Below are positions 35,556 through 44,336 of a DNA stretch of 64,000 nucleotides, piece by piece. Numbering within the stretch: position 1 is the stretch's first letter; each line of letters starts with the position of its first letter. A model generated the notes under the pieces. It searched no databases and was not told the origin of the DNA. It saw only the letters and a list, made by a program, of their open reading frames with translations. The stretch comes from CAVQNQ01 sp963714205 (lineage in GTDB: Bacteria; Acidobacteriota; Terriglobia; Bryobacterales; Bryobacteraceae). The DNA is taken from assembly GCA_963714205.1 (NCBI GenBank), contig CAVQNQ010000004.1, forward strand, positions 248,001-312,000. The letters are read 5' to 3'. The position numbers and the translations under genes are program-made.

Positions 35556-36248
35556 ATGCCCAAACGAATCGCCATCGTGGAGGACGAGGCGGAGTTGGCC
35601 TCGCTGATCGACTATAACCTTGTTCATCAGGGTTATCTCACCGAAGTGTTGGGCGGTTCCGGGGGCACGCTGCAAGCGCTCGAACAATCCCGGCCCGATC
35701 TGATCCTGCTCGATGTCATGCTGCCGGAAATCGACGGTTTCGAGCTGTGCCGCCGGATCCGCCAATCGCCCGTGCTGGCGCGCACGCCGGTGCTGTTTCT
35801 GACGGCGCGCTCCGACGAAGTGGATCGCGTGCTGGGCCTGGAGATCGGCGGCGACGACTACATGACCAAGCCGTTCAGCCCGCGGGAGCTGATCGCGCGC
35901 ATCAAGGCGCACCTGCGGCGGGAGGAAATGGATGCCGATCCGGCGCCCGTATCCATCGGCCCGTTTCGCCTGGACCGCGCCGCCCGCCGGGTCTTTCAGG
36001 CCGATCGCGAGCTGCCGCTGACTTCGACCGAGTTCAACCTGCTGGAGTTCTTCCTCACCCATCCGGGCCGCGCCTACAGCCGCGAGCAACTGCTCGAGGC
36101 CGTGTGGGGCGAGCAGCGGTTCGTCACGCCGCGCACGGTGGACGTTCACGTCCGGCGGCTGCGCGAGCAGATCGAGGAACAGCCCGACAATCCCCGATAC
36201 CTCGCCACCATCCGCGGTTTCGGTTACCGCTTCGAGGAATCCGCTTGA
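35556..36248 (+). CDS. PhoB/OmpR-family response regulator
   Basis: 230 residues. Receiver domain with D10, phosphoacceptor D53 (LILLDVMLPEIDG) and the lysine in MTKPFSPREL, followed by a winged helix (LTSTEFNLLEFFLTHPGRAY; RTVDVHVRRLREQIEE; IRGFGYRFEE). The receiver and output resemble PhoB. The stop overlaps the TTG start of the kinase in TTGA, so kinase and regulator are translationally coupled. Confidence 0.92.
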   Translation: MPKRIAIVEDEAELASLIDYNLVHQGYLTEVLGGSGGTLQALEQSRPDLILLDVMLPEIDGFELCRRIRQSPVLARTPVLFLTARSDEVDRVLGLEIGGDDYMTKPFSPRELIARIKAHLRREEMDADPAPVSIGPFRLDRAARRVFQADRELPLTSTEFNLLEFFLTHPGRAYSREQLLEAVWGEQRFVTPRTVDVHVRRLREQIEEQPDNPRYLATIRGFGYRFEESA

Positions 36249-37721
36249 CCGGCAAAATTTTCCTGAAGCTGATTCTGGGCGTTTTCGGGCTGATGGCTCT
36301 GGCGCTGGTTACCGTGGATTTCGTCGCCACGTCGCTGGCCAAGGACTCCTACATCCAGAACCTGAAAGCGCAGCTCGAGGACAAAGGTCGCATGCTGGCC
36401 CTTTCCATAGCGGATCCCGCGAATACGAGCGACTTCGAGGTGCGCCGGATGGCGCGGGCCGCCGGCGGCCGCATCACCGTGGTGCGGCCGGACGGCCAGG
36501 TGGTGGTCGATTCGGACGCCAACGCGGCCACCATGGAAAACCATCGCACCCGACCCGAGCTGATCCAGGCCTTCCGGGGCCGGGCGGGTTCGAGCATCCG
36601 GCGCAGCGCGACCCTCGGCATCGATTTTCTGTACGTCGCCGTTCCGGGACCCCGCAGCCTTCCGGGCGGGGCCGTTCGCATTGCCGTGCCCCTCGCGGAA
36701 ATCGACCGGCAGGTGAACGGCATCCGCTGGCGGATTCTGGCCGGCACGGCCCTGGCTTTTCTGCCCGCCATCGCCATCGCGGCCCTGCTGGCGCGCCTCA
36801 TTTCGGCGCGCTTCGCCGCCATCATGTCGCACGCGTTGGAGCTGGCGCGGGGCAATTTCCGGGCGCGCCTCGCCTCCACGGGGGGCAGCGAGTTCGCGCA
36901 GCTCGCCCGCACCCTCAACGACACCGCCGAGAATCTGCAAAAGATCGTTGAACAGCTGCAGCGCGAGCACGCCGAACTGGAGAAGGTGGAGCGCATCCGC
37001 AAGGACTTCGTGATCAACGTGTCGCACGAGCTGCGCACGCCGCTGGCATCCATACAGGGCTATACCGAGACGCTCATCGATGGGGCCATCGACGATGCCG
37101 AGCACAACCTGCGCTTCCTCGGCATCATCCGCCACAACGCCGAGCGCCTGGCGCGCCTGACCGAGGATCTCCTGACCCTCTCGCGCGTCGAGCAGAAGCG
37201 CCATAAGTTCGAGTTTGAAATCCACTCCGTCAACGGGCTGTTGCGGGATGCCATCGAGCTCATACGCCCGATGGCTGAAAAAAGCGATCTGCACGTAGAC
37301 CTGGAGCGCGCCCCGGAAGACGCCGAGGTCTGCTGCGACAGCGAAGCCGTCTCGCAGGTGCTCAGCAACCTGCTGGACAACGCCGTCAAGTACACGCCGG
37401 CCGGCGGACGCATTACCGTAGGCGCGCACCCCGCCGGCCGGTTCGTCGAGCTCTACGTTCGCGACACCGGCATCGGGATTCCGGAAGAAGATCTGCACCG
37501 GCTCTTCGAGCGTTTCTACCGCGTGGATAAGGCTCGCTCGCGCGAGGCTCGGAGGCACGGGTCTGGGCCTTTCCATCGTCAAGCACCTGGTGGCCGCCCA
37601 CGGCGGCATCACGCGCGTGGAAAGCACTGTAAACCAAGGCTCTACATTTTTCTTCACGCTTCCCACCGAAGACGCCGCGCCGGCCGCCGGAGAGCTTAAT
37701 TCAGAATTCACGATGCGGTAA
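36245..37721 (+). CDS. PhoR-like sensor histidine kinase, one frameshift
   Basis: Two membrane helices (residues 4-27 and about 155-182) bracket a periplasmic sensor with a PhoR/single-Cache-like look. A HAMP segment, then HisKA with H261 in VSHELRTPLASIQGY and HATPase with LSNLLDNAVKYT and DTGIGIPEEDLHRLFERFYR follow. At about 37553 one extra base moves the G2 box out of frame: GGTGLGLSIVKHLVAAHGG and the end block are in the next frame, to a TAA at 37719. The coding end is otherwise perfect, so the shift is probably a sequence error. Likely partner of both flanking regulators. Confidence 0.82.
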
Positions 37722-37744
37722 CCGATCTGTAACATTGCTGCTGC
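37716..37744 (+). promoter_or_regulatory. Pho-box-like 11-bp-phased repeat
   Basis: CGGTAAC (37716), four bases, CTGTAAC (37727), four bases, CTGCTGC (37738): three 7-bp half-sites with the 11-bp period known for PhoB binding sites (CTGTCAT-N4-CTGTCAT). It lies 31 bases before the start of the second PhoB-like regulator, so phosphate autoregulation is suggested. Confidence 0.45.
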
Positions 37745-37774
37745 TACCGTAGCAACAACGGGCGGAGCATGGAA

Positions 37775-38470
37775 ATGAAAAAGATTCTACTGATCGAAGA
37801 CGATGCCGATCTCTTCTCCCTATTGAAATACAACCTGGAGAAGGAAGGTTTCGCGATGTCCGGCCAGCAAACCGGCAAGGGAGCCATCGAGCTGTGCCGC
37901 AAGGTGCGCCCGGACCTCATCCTGCTCGACATCATGCTGCCGGATTCGGACGGTCTGGATATCTGCAAGGGAATCCGCCGCGACGCCGACCTGTCTTCGG
38001 TCCCGATCATTTTTCTGACCGCGCGCGCCTCCGAGACAGACCGCATCGTGGGCCTCGAGATCGGCGCCAACGATTACGTCGTGAAGCCGTTCTTCGTGCG
38101 CGAGCTGATCGCGCGCATCAAGTTGCAATTTCGCAACCAGTCCGCGCCCAGCCGGATACTGTCCGCCGGCGGCCTGGAACTCGATCCCGCCAGCCGGCAG
38201 GTGCGGCTCAACGGCGAAGTCCTGGCGCTCACCGCCACCGAATTCCGTCTGCTGGAGTTTCTGATGAGCCGTCCGGGCGTGGTATTCAGCCGCGAGCAAT
38301 TGTTGAACTCGGTGTGGGGGCAGGACCGCGCCATCACGGACCGCGCGGTGGATGTCTACGTCCTGCGTTTGCGGCAAAAGATCGAGCAGGACCAGACTGC
38401 GCCCGCGCTCATTCACTCGGTGCGCGGTTTCGGATACACCTTCGAGCCGCGCCGCGCCATGGCGGTGTAG
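37775..38470 (+). CDS. PhoB/OmpR-family response regulator, second copy
   Basis: 231 residues with D52 as phosphoacceptor (LILLDIMLPDSDG), lysine in VVKPFFVRELI and a winged-helix domain (LTATEFRLLEFLMSRPGVVF; RAVDVYVLRLRQKIEQ; VRGFGYTFEP). I place the start at the second Met (37775, MKKILLIEDDAD) because GGAG is eight bases upstream of it and only two from the first ATG at 37769. It follows the kinase by 53 bases, behind a Pho-box-like repeat, so it may be expressed separately. Confidence 0.9.
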   Translation: MKKILLIEDDADLFSLLKYNLEKEGFAMSGQQTGKGAIELCRKVRPDLILLDIMLPDSDGLDICKGIRRDADLSSVPIIFLTARASETDRIVGLEIGANDYVVKPFFVRELIARIKLQFRNQSAPSRILSAGGLELDPASRQVRLNGEVLALTATEFRLLEFLMSRPGVVFSREQLLNSVWGQDRAITDRAVDVYVLRLRQKIEQDQTAPALIHSVRGFGYTFEPRRAMAV

Positions 38471-38570
38471 CGCTGCCGATTGCCGTCCGGATCAGAGGCA
38501 TCGAGCTGCGAGGGGGCCATCCGACACTTGGATCTCAATCGCGTAATCTGGTATGTGAAGTACTCGACAA

Positions 38571-39137
38571 ATGAAAACCGCCTTGGGCTGCGGCTCTCGT
38601 AGGAGGAGCCTCGGAATCCTCCTGGTTTTGGCGTGGTTTGCCGGCAGGGCTTACGGCCAGCATATCCCCAGAGGATGGCGCCAGTTTGTCAGCGTGAAAG
38701 GCGGCTACATCGCATATTTCCCTAAATCCTGGCATCTGCTTGAGCCGGGCCTGCCAACTCTGGACATCGCCAACTTCCCGCCCTCCCGAATGGTCAGAGC
38801 TGTGGTTGTGCCCGACGGCGGCGCGACGATCAGCATTGTGCCTCCTCCCCAAGGAGTAACCACTATTGAGCAGTGGGTCGGCAGAGATAGCCGCGTGACG
38901 CGGGTGCAGTCAAGACGGTCCATCACCCTGCAAGTGCCGGACTCGACTGAGCCGCTGGGCATCGAGGAGGTTATCTACCTGTCCACAGAGGGGCCGGATA
39001 CAGTGAGCTGGTACTTTGGGATTTCGGGGCGCCTCCTGGTGGCGAACCTCAGCTACTGGTTCGGCGACCCCAACGCGACGAAATTCCGTGAAGTGCTACG
39101 CGAGGTGGTACAGACGGTCAGGCCCTTGGAGCGGTAG
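38571..39137 (+). CDS. Hypothetical exported protein
   Basis: 188 residues with a signal peptide (SLGILLVLAWFAGRAYGQ, cleavage probably after AYG or GQ). The mature part is beta-rich: GGYIAYFPKSWHLLEPG, AVVVPDGGATISIVPPP and a C-terminal block ending in TKFREVLREVVQTVRPLE. This pattern resembles small PsbP/LpqN-like proteins (they also end with a helix and 'tvr'), but I cannot assign the family. It is alone between the regulator and the DUF192 gene. Confidence 0.6.
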   Translation: MKTALGCGSRRRSLGILLVLAWFAGRAYGQHIPRGWRQFVSVKGGYIAYFPKSWHLLEPGLPTLDIANFPPSRMVRAVVVPDGGATISIVPPPQGVTTIEQWVGRDSRVTRVQSRRSITLQVPDSTEPLGIEEVIYLSTEGPDTVSWYFGISGRLLVANLSYWFGDPNATKFREVLREVVQTVRPLER

Positions 39138-39168
39138 CCGGGCCCGAATCCATGTTATAGATCAGTTG

Positions 39169-39522
39169 ATGAAACTGCTGGTGCGGAATCGGACCCGGAA
39201 CACGGTTTTGGGCACGTTGGTGAATGTCGCCGACACACCCGGCACGCGGCGCGTCGGGCTGCTCAAGCATAGCTCGCTGCCCAAAGGCGAAGGCCTGTGG
39301 ATCGTCCCCTGCGAATCGGTCCACACTTTCTTCATGAAATTTCCCATCGACCTGGTCTATCTGGACCGGCGCCACAAGGTTCGCAAGGTGCGCAGCGCCG
39401 TCCCGCCGTGGAGGCTCTCGGCCTGCCTGCCGGCGCATTCCGTGCTCGAGCTGCCGGCCGGCACGGCTCTCGAGACCCAGACGCAGCCGGGCGACGAGCT
39501 CGATTTCGAAATGCTGCCTTGA
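39169..39522 (+). CDS. DUF192 family protein
   Basis: 117 residues: RRVGLLKHSSLPKGEGLWIV, CESVHTFFMKFPIDLVYLD and VPPWRLSACLPAHSVLELPAG reproduce the conserved order of the DUF192 fold, a small beta barrel of unknown function (usually exported; here without a signal peptide). ATG at 39169. It is 31 bases behind the previous gene on the same strand. Confidence 0.85.
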   Translation: MKLLVRNRTRNTVLGTLVNVADTPGTRRVGLLKHSSLPKGEGLWIVPCESVHTFFMKFPIDLVYLDRRHKVRKVRSAVPPWRLSACLPAHSVLELPAGTALETQTQPGDELDFEMLP

Positions 39523-39669
39523 TCTCGCCGCACGAATCTCCGCTTCCTCGGCGATCTCAGGTTTTGACTTTCCATCCGCAACCTCTGTGCGAGGAGCGTC
39601 CGAAAATCTCTGCTCACTCTGCGAAATCTCCGCGTCTCCGCGACTCCGCGTTGAGCTGATTCAAAGTCC

Positions 39670-40029
39670 TCACCCCAGTGTGCAAAGCTTCTGCCCCGGC
39701 TTCACGCTCTGGCCGGGCGACACGTGGATCTCCTGGACCGTGCCATCCACGGGGGCGCCGATGGCAGTCTGCATCTTCATGGCCTCGATGATGACCACCG
39801 GGTCGTTCTGGCTGACACGCTGTCCGAGCGAGGCCGAAACCGCCACGATCACGCCGGCAATGGGGCTGCGGCAGATGCGGTCCTCCGGCCTGGTATCCAC
39901 CGGCAAGGGCGGCTGCAACACGGACTGCGGGACTTCCGGGCCGGATTCCCCGATCTCCTCGCGCTCGTCGGGGAGCGTTTCTACCTCGACCTCGTAGCTC
40001 TGGCCCTCAAGCGTGATTCGCAGTTTCAC
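39670..40029 (-). CDS. Biotin carboxyl carrier domain protein
   Basis: 119 residues ending in a biotinyl domain: ICRSPIAGVIVAVSASLGQRV, then VVIIEAMKMQTAIGAPVDG with the biotinylated lysine in EAMKM and the closing loop IHVSPGQSVKPGQKLCTLG. The N-terminal 45 residues are a Pro/Glu-rich linker typical of carriers in decarboxylase and acyl-CoA carboxylase complexes. Last gene of a three-gene operon with the carboxyltransferase; the biotin carboxylase subunit is not in the window. Confidence 0.9.
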   Translation of the reverse strand: MKLRITLEGQSYEVEVETLPDEREEIGESGPEVPQSVLQPPLPVDTRPEDRICRSPIAGVIVAVSASLGQRVSQNDPVVIIEAMKMQTAIGAPVDGTVQEIHVSPGQSVKPGQKLCTLG

Positions 40030-40300
40030 TTTTCTTCTTCTCCGGGACCGGCTGGCGTTCCTCCGCGCGGCGCCGCGCGGCCATGCGGGCGGCCTCGATA
40101 CGGGCGCGGCCCTCGCGCGTCAAGTCGGCCGGAGAGGCTTGCGCCAGCCTGCGGATCGCGCGAATGCGGGTGGGGGCTCCGATGGCGGCGGCCACCGCGG
40201 CGGCGATGAGCACCTTGTGCCGCGCGCTAACACCGCCGGGTAGCGCGCGGCTCGGGCTTTCGCCCGCGGGGATTTCCGAAGTTTCCATGGCTTCGCTCAC
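40007..40300 (-). CDS. Small membrane-anchored protein of the carboxylase cluster
   Basis: 97 residues. One hydrophobic segment (VLIAAAVAAAIGAPTRIRAI) is followed by a long basic, helical tail (AQASPADLTREGRARIEAAR, RRRAEERQPVPEKKK). The GTG start overlaps the carboxyltransferase stop (GTGA) and the 3' end overlaps the biotin-carrier gene by 23 bases. In sodium-pump decarboxylases the delta/gamma subunit is also a small single-helix protein at this gene position, but sequence similarity is not obvious. I would call it a possible membrane anchor only. Confidence 0.6.
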   Translation of the reverse strand: MSEAMETSEIPAGESPSRALPGGVSARHKVLIAAAVAAAIGAPTRIRAIRRLAQASPADLTREGRARIEAARMAARRRAEERQPVPEKKKSETANHA

Positions 40301-41850
40301 ATCGGGATGTTCCCGTGCTTCTTGGCGGGACGCAACACCCGTTTGGTGGCCAGCGATTCGAGCGCCGCGGCCAGGGCGCCGCGCGTTTCGGCGGGCTCGA
40401 TGATATCGTCCACCAGCCGCGCCCCCGCCGACACATACGGGGTGGCGAAGGTATCGCGGTACTCCTCGATGAGTTCCTGCCGGCGGGCGTCGCGATCTTC
40501 AGCCGCGGCAATCTCGTGGCGGAATACGATTTCCGCGGCGCCCTCCGCCCCCATCACGGCGATCTCGGCCGAGGGCCAGGCGAACACGTGATCGGCGCCC
40601 AGGTCCTTGGAGCACATGGCGATATATCCGCCGCCGTAGGCCTTGCGAATCACCACCGTGAGCTTGGGAACGGTGGCCGCCGAGTAAGCGAACAGAAGCT
40701 TGGCGCCATGACGGATAATGCCGCCGTATTCCTGGTCGATGCCCGGCAGGAAGCCCGGCACGTCTACCAGCGTCACCAGCGGAATATTGAACGCATTGCA
40801 GAAGCGGATGAAGCGCGAGGCCTTATCGGAAGCGTTGATGTCCAGCGCGCCGGCCAGCACGCTGGGCTGGTTGGCGATAATCCCCACGGGGCGCCCCACG
40901 ATGCGTCCGAACCCGATCAGCAGGTTCTTGGCGAACTCCTTCTGCACCTCCAGGAATTCCGATTTATCCACGATGCGCGTGACGATCTCGTGCATGTCGT
41001 ACGGCAGCTTGGATTCGTCGGGGACGATATAATTCAGGCTGAAATCGTGGAAGCGCTTGCGATCCTGCTCGCCGCGGGGCGGATCTTCGCTGTTATTCGA
41101 GGGCAGGAACGAGAGTAGGTTCTTGCAGACCTTGATGGCCTCCACGTCGTTGTCGGCCACGAAATGCACCACCCCCGAATTGTTCATCTGGGCGCGGGGA
41201 CCGCCCAGTTGCTCGGCCGTGATCACCTCGTTGGTCACCTGCTTGATGACCGCCGGGCCGGTGATGAACATGTAGGCGTAGCGGGTCTGGATGATGAAGT
41301 CCGTGAGCGCCGGGCTATAGGCCGCGCCGCCCGCGCACGGTCCGCAGATGAGCGAGATCTGCGGCACCACGCCGGAGAGCATGACATTGTTGTAAAAGAC
41401 CTTGGCATAGCCCGAGAGGCTGCCGACGCCCTCCTGAACGCGCGCACCGCCGGAATCGTTGATGAACACGAACGGCGTGCCGGTCTCGAGCGAGTGGCGC
41501 AACGATTCGGAGATCTTGGCTCCGTGGACCTCGCCAGCCGAGCCGCCCGCCACCGTGAAATCCTGGCTGGCCACGTGCACCACGCGCCCGGCCACCTTGC
41601 CGCTGCCGGTCACCACTCCATCGGCGGGCAGCGGCTTGCCCGCCATGCCGAACAGCGTGGCGCGATGCTGGGCGAACAGCCCGGCCTCCTGGAACGTGTT
41701 GCGGTCGAGCATAAGCTCGAGTCGTTCGCGCGCGGTGAGTTTGCCCTCGTTGTGTTGCTTGGCGACCCGCTCGGCGCCGCCTCCCTGCAGCAACTCTTCT
41801 TTAGCCTTTTGCAGGGCAGCGATATTCTCTTTCGAGGTGCGCGTGGGCAT
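40297..41850 (-). CDS. Acyl-CoA carboxyltransferase (propionyl-CoA carboxylase beta / methylmalonyl-CoA decarboxylase alpha type)
   Basis: 517 residues with two crotonase-like halves: FINDSGGARVQEGVGSLSGY and ISLICGPCAGGAAYSPALTD bind acyl-CoA in the N half; VDVPGFLPGIDQEYGGIIRH and VIRKAYGGGYIAMCSKDLGAD bind biotin in the C half. The family moves a carboxyl group between carboxybiotin and propionyl- or methylmalonyl-CoA. With the biotin carrier and the small membrane protein the set would match either a carboxylase or a decarboxylase; the missing biotin carboxylase and beta subunit leave this open. ATG at 41850. Confidence 0.9.
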   Translation of the reverse strand: MPTRTSKENIAALQKAKEELLQGGGAERVAKQHNEGKLTARERLELMLDRNTFQEAGLFAQHRATLFGMAGKPLPADGVVTGSGKVAGRVVHVASQDFTVAGGSAGEVHGAKISESLRHSLETGTPFVFINDSGGARVQEGVGSLSGYAKVFYNNVMLSGVVPQISLICGPCAGGAAYSPALTDFIIQTRYAYMFITGPAVIKQVTNEVITAEQLGGPRAQMNNSGVVHFVADNDVEAIKVCKNLLSFLPSNNSEDPPRGEQDRKRFHDFSLNYIVPDESKLPYDMHEIVTRIVDKSEFLEVQKEFAKNLLIGFGRIVGRPVGIIANQPSVLAGALDINASDKASRFIRFCNAFNIPLVTLVDVPGFLPGIDQEYGGIIRHGAKLLFAYSAATVPKLTVVIRKAYGGGYIAMCSKDLGADHVFAWPSAEIAVMGAEGAAEIVFRHEIAAAEDRDARRQELIEEYRDTFATPYVSAGARLVDDIIEPAETRGALAAALESLATKRVLRPAKKHGNIPM

Positions 41851-42385
41851 AGGAGCTTAGGAATAACGAAACTCCCATTCTAGCCGTTTCTTACCGGCAG
41901 CTGAAGGCTTCGGTTCGAGTCCAACGAGGTACGGCTGTGGTGGAGCCTCACCGCGTACTAGCTGGGGAACCCTGGCGGCGGCTGGAGTTGCCGAGCGAGA
42001 TCGGGAGCTGGTCGCTGACCGTACGGCGGACGGGTGCGCTGAAGCCGGCTGCCGGGTCGCGGGAGGGCGATAACAGCAGCGAAATCGGGCAGATCAGGAT
42101 GTGGGGGCCGGAGAGGTGCTTCTGAAAATCACTGAAAAGAAGCAGCTTCCCGGTTTTGGGTTTTCCCGGCGGGGCGACAACCCCGCCTTGCGGGGGCGAA
42201 GGCGCGCCTGGAGGAAAAACTGGGACTCGCAAGACCAAGGGATGACGGTTTGGATTATACTCAATGTTTAATCTCAATCGGACCTGAAAATTAAAGATGG
42301 AAATCCCGGATCATTCACACTGGAGGCTGACCGGGATGAGGTTCAAAGCGAGCCTCGCAGTAGACAGAACATCATAGGAGGATCA
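41851..42385 (+). other. Intergenic region, 0.5 kb
   Basis: Divergent promoter region between the carboxyltransferase and the flavoprotein. It holds a compact hairpin, CCCCGCCTTGCGGGG at 42181-42195, and an AT-rich segment near 42250-42300 (GGATTATACTCAATG) suitable for a promoter of the gene at 42386. The strong AGGAGG ribosome-binding site is at 42376-42381. No gene is supported here. Confidence 0.4.
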
Positions 42386-44155
42386 ATGCCGAACAAGAAC
42401 CTTGCTCGTAGAGCATTCCTGAAGGGCGCGGCCTTGGCCGGTATAGCGCCCGCTGCCCAGGTTGCCCAGGCCCAAACGGCTGTGCGCAAGTGGGATCAAG
42501 AAGCTGACGTCGTGGTGATCGGGTCGGGCGCCGCCGGGCTGCCCGCGGCCATTATCGCCAGGGAGAACGGCGCGACGGTGATCATAGTCGAGGCCAACGA
42601 CGACATCGGCGGCCACGCCGCCGTCTGCACCGGCAATATCCCGCTGGGTGGCGGCACCGCGGCCCAGAAGGCGGCCGGAATCGTGGATTCGCCCGAGATC
42701 CTCTTCAAGGACCTCACCGACTGGTCTGCGTTGGGGAGCAACGGCGCCGCCGAGTACCGGTTCAACGACCGCGACCTCGTTCGCGCATTCGCCGACAACA
42801 ACGTTTTCGCCTACGATTTTCTGGTGGCCCATGGACTGATATGGACGAAACCGGTGCCCGACCGTGGCGGCATGACCCAGGCGGGTAAGTCGGCTCCGAG
42901 GGCCATGCACGCGGCCATCCTGGATTATGTGCGGATTCAGACCGGCGTAGCCGTGCCCCGCGAGACCGGGAAAAGCATTTCCGGGGGCATCGGCATCGTG
43001 CGTCCGCTGGAGGCAGCCGCCCGGAAAGCGGGCGTGCAGATCCTTCTTGAGCACAGGATGACCAGCATAATCCGGGAGAACAACAACACGGGCCGGGTGA
43101 CCGGAATCACCGTGGAGGCCAAGGGCGCTAAGCTCAATATCCGCGCCCGCAAAGGCGTCATCGTCGCCACCGGCGGCAGCACCGCCAACGTGGAGTTCCG
43201 CCGCATATTCGATCCGCGCCTCACCGAGGAATACTGCAGCAATGCGGGCGAGCCCTATACCAGCCAGGATGCCAGCGGAGAAATCGCCGCCATGGAGGTC
43301 GGGGCATCGCTTTGGGGCACCGCCTGCCAGACTGGGGAATTCGGCTCCCATATCTCCAAGCCAGGCTATGTCGGGTGTCAGCACGGATACCCCGCCATTA
43401 ATCCCCAGTTTCAACCGGGTAGCAAGTATTTCAACAAGGTCCGCGCCATCGGCCTGCAGATCCGGGATTATCAGAACGCGATCTGCGTCAACCAGGTCGG
43501 TATGAGGTTCTATGACGAGACGAAGGGCGCGTTCGGCAACGCCGCCGCTATGGGGCAGGGCGACCCAAATTACAAGCCGAACGATTGGCGCGCCGCGGCC
43601 AATATAAAGTTTGATCCCTCGGGCTACCTTCCGGCCGCCATGGGCATCAATGGCGGCACGGGCCCCGGCGGCGGGCCGATTTGGTGCATCTTCGACGCCG
43701 CGGCGGTGCAGCGCGAGAAATTGACCGTCGCCCCACCCTATGTGGATCGGGAGGCCGGCTTCTTCTTTTCAGCCGACACGATTGCCGAATTGGCCGCCGC
43801 CATCAAGAACAAGTATCAAAAGAACCCGATGCCTGCCCAGGCGCTCCAGGAAACCGTTGCCCGCTACAACTCTTTTGTGGACGCGGGCAAGGACGCGGAT
43901 TTCGAGAAGGCCGGTCCCAAGTACAAAATCGAGACGCCTCCGTTCTACGCCGCCTGGGCCGTGCCGATTATGCATGATTCCCGCACCGGCCTGCGCGTCA
44001 ACACGAACTTCCAGGTGCAGGACCTCAGGGGCAAGGTGATACCGGGCCTCTACTGCGCGGGCGAGTCCGCCGGTGGATTCGGCGAGCACGGCATCGCCCG
44101 GTGCGTCGTCGGGGGCCTTCTCGCCGGCAAGCACGCCGCCGCGCAGAAGGTGTAA
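42386..44155 (+). CDS. Tat-exported FAD-dependent flavoprotein (flavocytochrome c/fumarate-reductase-like)
   Basis: 589 residues with a twin-arginine signal (ARRAFLKGAALAGIAPAAQ) and, after it, the FAD site ADVVVIGSGAAGLPAAIIAR with EANDDIGGHAA. The C-terminal block GLYCAGESAGGFGEHGIARC is shared by fumarate reductase-type, urocanate reductase-type and 3-ketosteroid dehydrogenase-type flavoproteins. No heme-binding CxxCH is present, so electrons must come from a partner. The substrate cannot be told. AGGAGG lies five bases before the ATG. Confidence 0.85.
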   Translation: MPNKNLARRAFLKGAALAGIAPAAQVAQAQTAVRKWDQEADVVVIGSGAAGLPAAIIARENGATVIIVEANDDIGGHAAVCTGNIPLGGGTAAQKAAGIVDSPEILFKDLTDWSALGSNGAAEYRFNDRDLVRAFADNNVFAYDFLVAHGLIWTKPVPDRGGMTQAGKSAPRAMHAAILDYVRIQTGVAVPRETGKSISGGIGIVRPLEAAARKAGVQILLEHRMTSIIRENNNTGRVTGITVEAKGAKLNIRARKGVIVATGGSTANVEFRRIFDPRLTEEYCSNAGEPYTSQDASGEIAAMEVGASLWGTACQTGEFGSHISKPGYVGCQHGYPAINPQFQPGSKYFNKVRAIGLQIRDYQNAICVNQVGMRFYDETKGAFGNAAAMGQGDPNYKPNDWRAAANIKFDPSGYLPAAMGINGGTGPGGGPIWCIFDAAAVQREKLTVAPPYVDREAGFFFSADTIAELAAAIKNKYQKNPMPAQALQETVARYNSFVDAGKDADFEKAGPKYKIETPPFYAAWAVPIMHDSRTGLRVNTNFQVQDLRGKVIPGLYCAGESAGGFGEHGIARCVVGGLLAGKHAAAQKV

Positions 44156-44336
44156 AGCGCTTTCATTCTTAGCACACGGATAGACACCGACGTTCCGCCT
44201 GATTGGGACGCGGGTACTGCTGTTACCCGAGCGCGCGTTGGCCATGGTATGGCGCATGACAGCGGCCCCCAGTCTCATTGCCGCACACCGCAGAAATTCG
44301 CGCGGTTGAAACAAAGGGATGCGATGATCGTGCTTT

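Noticed and set aside
41900..41960. GGTTCGAGTCC motif like a tRNA T arm
   Set aside because: No acceptor, D or anticodon arm can be folded around it.
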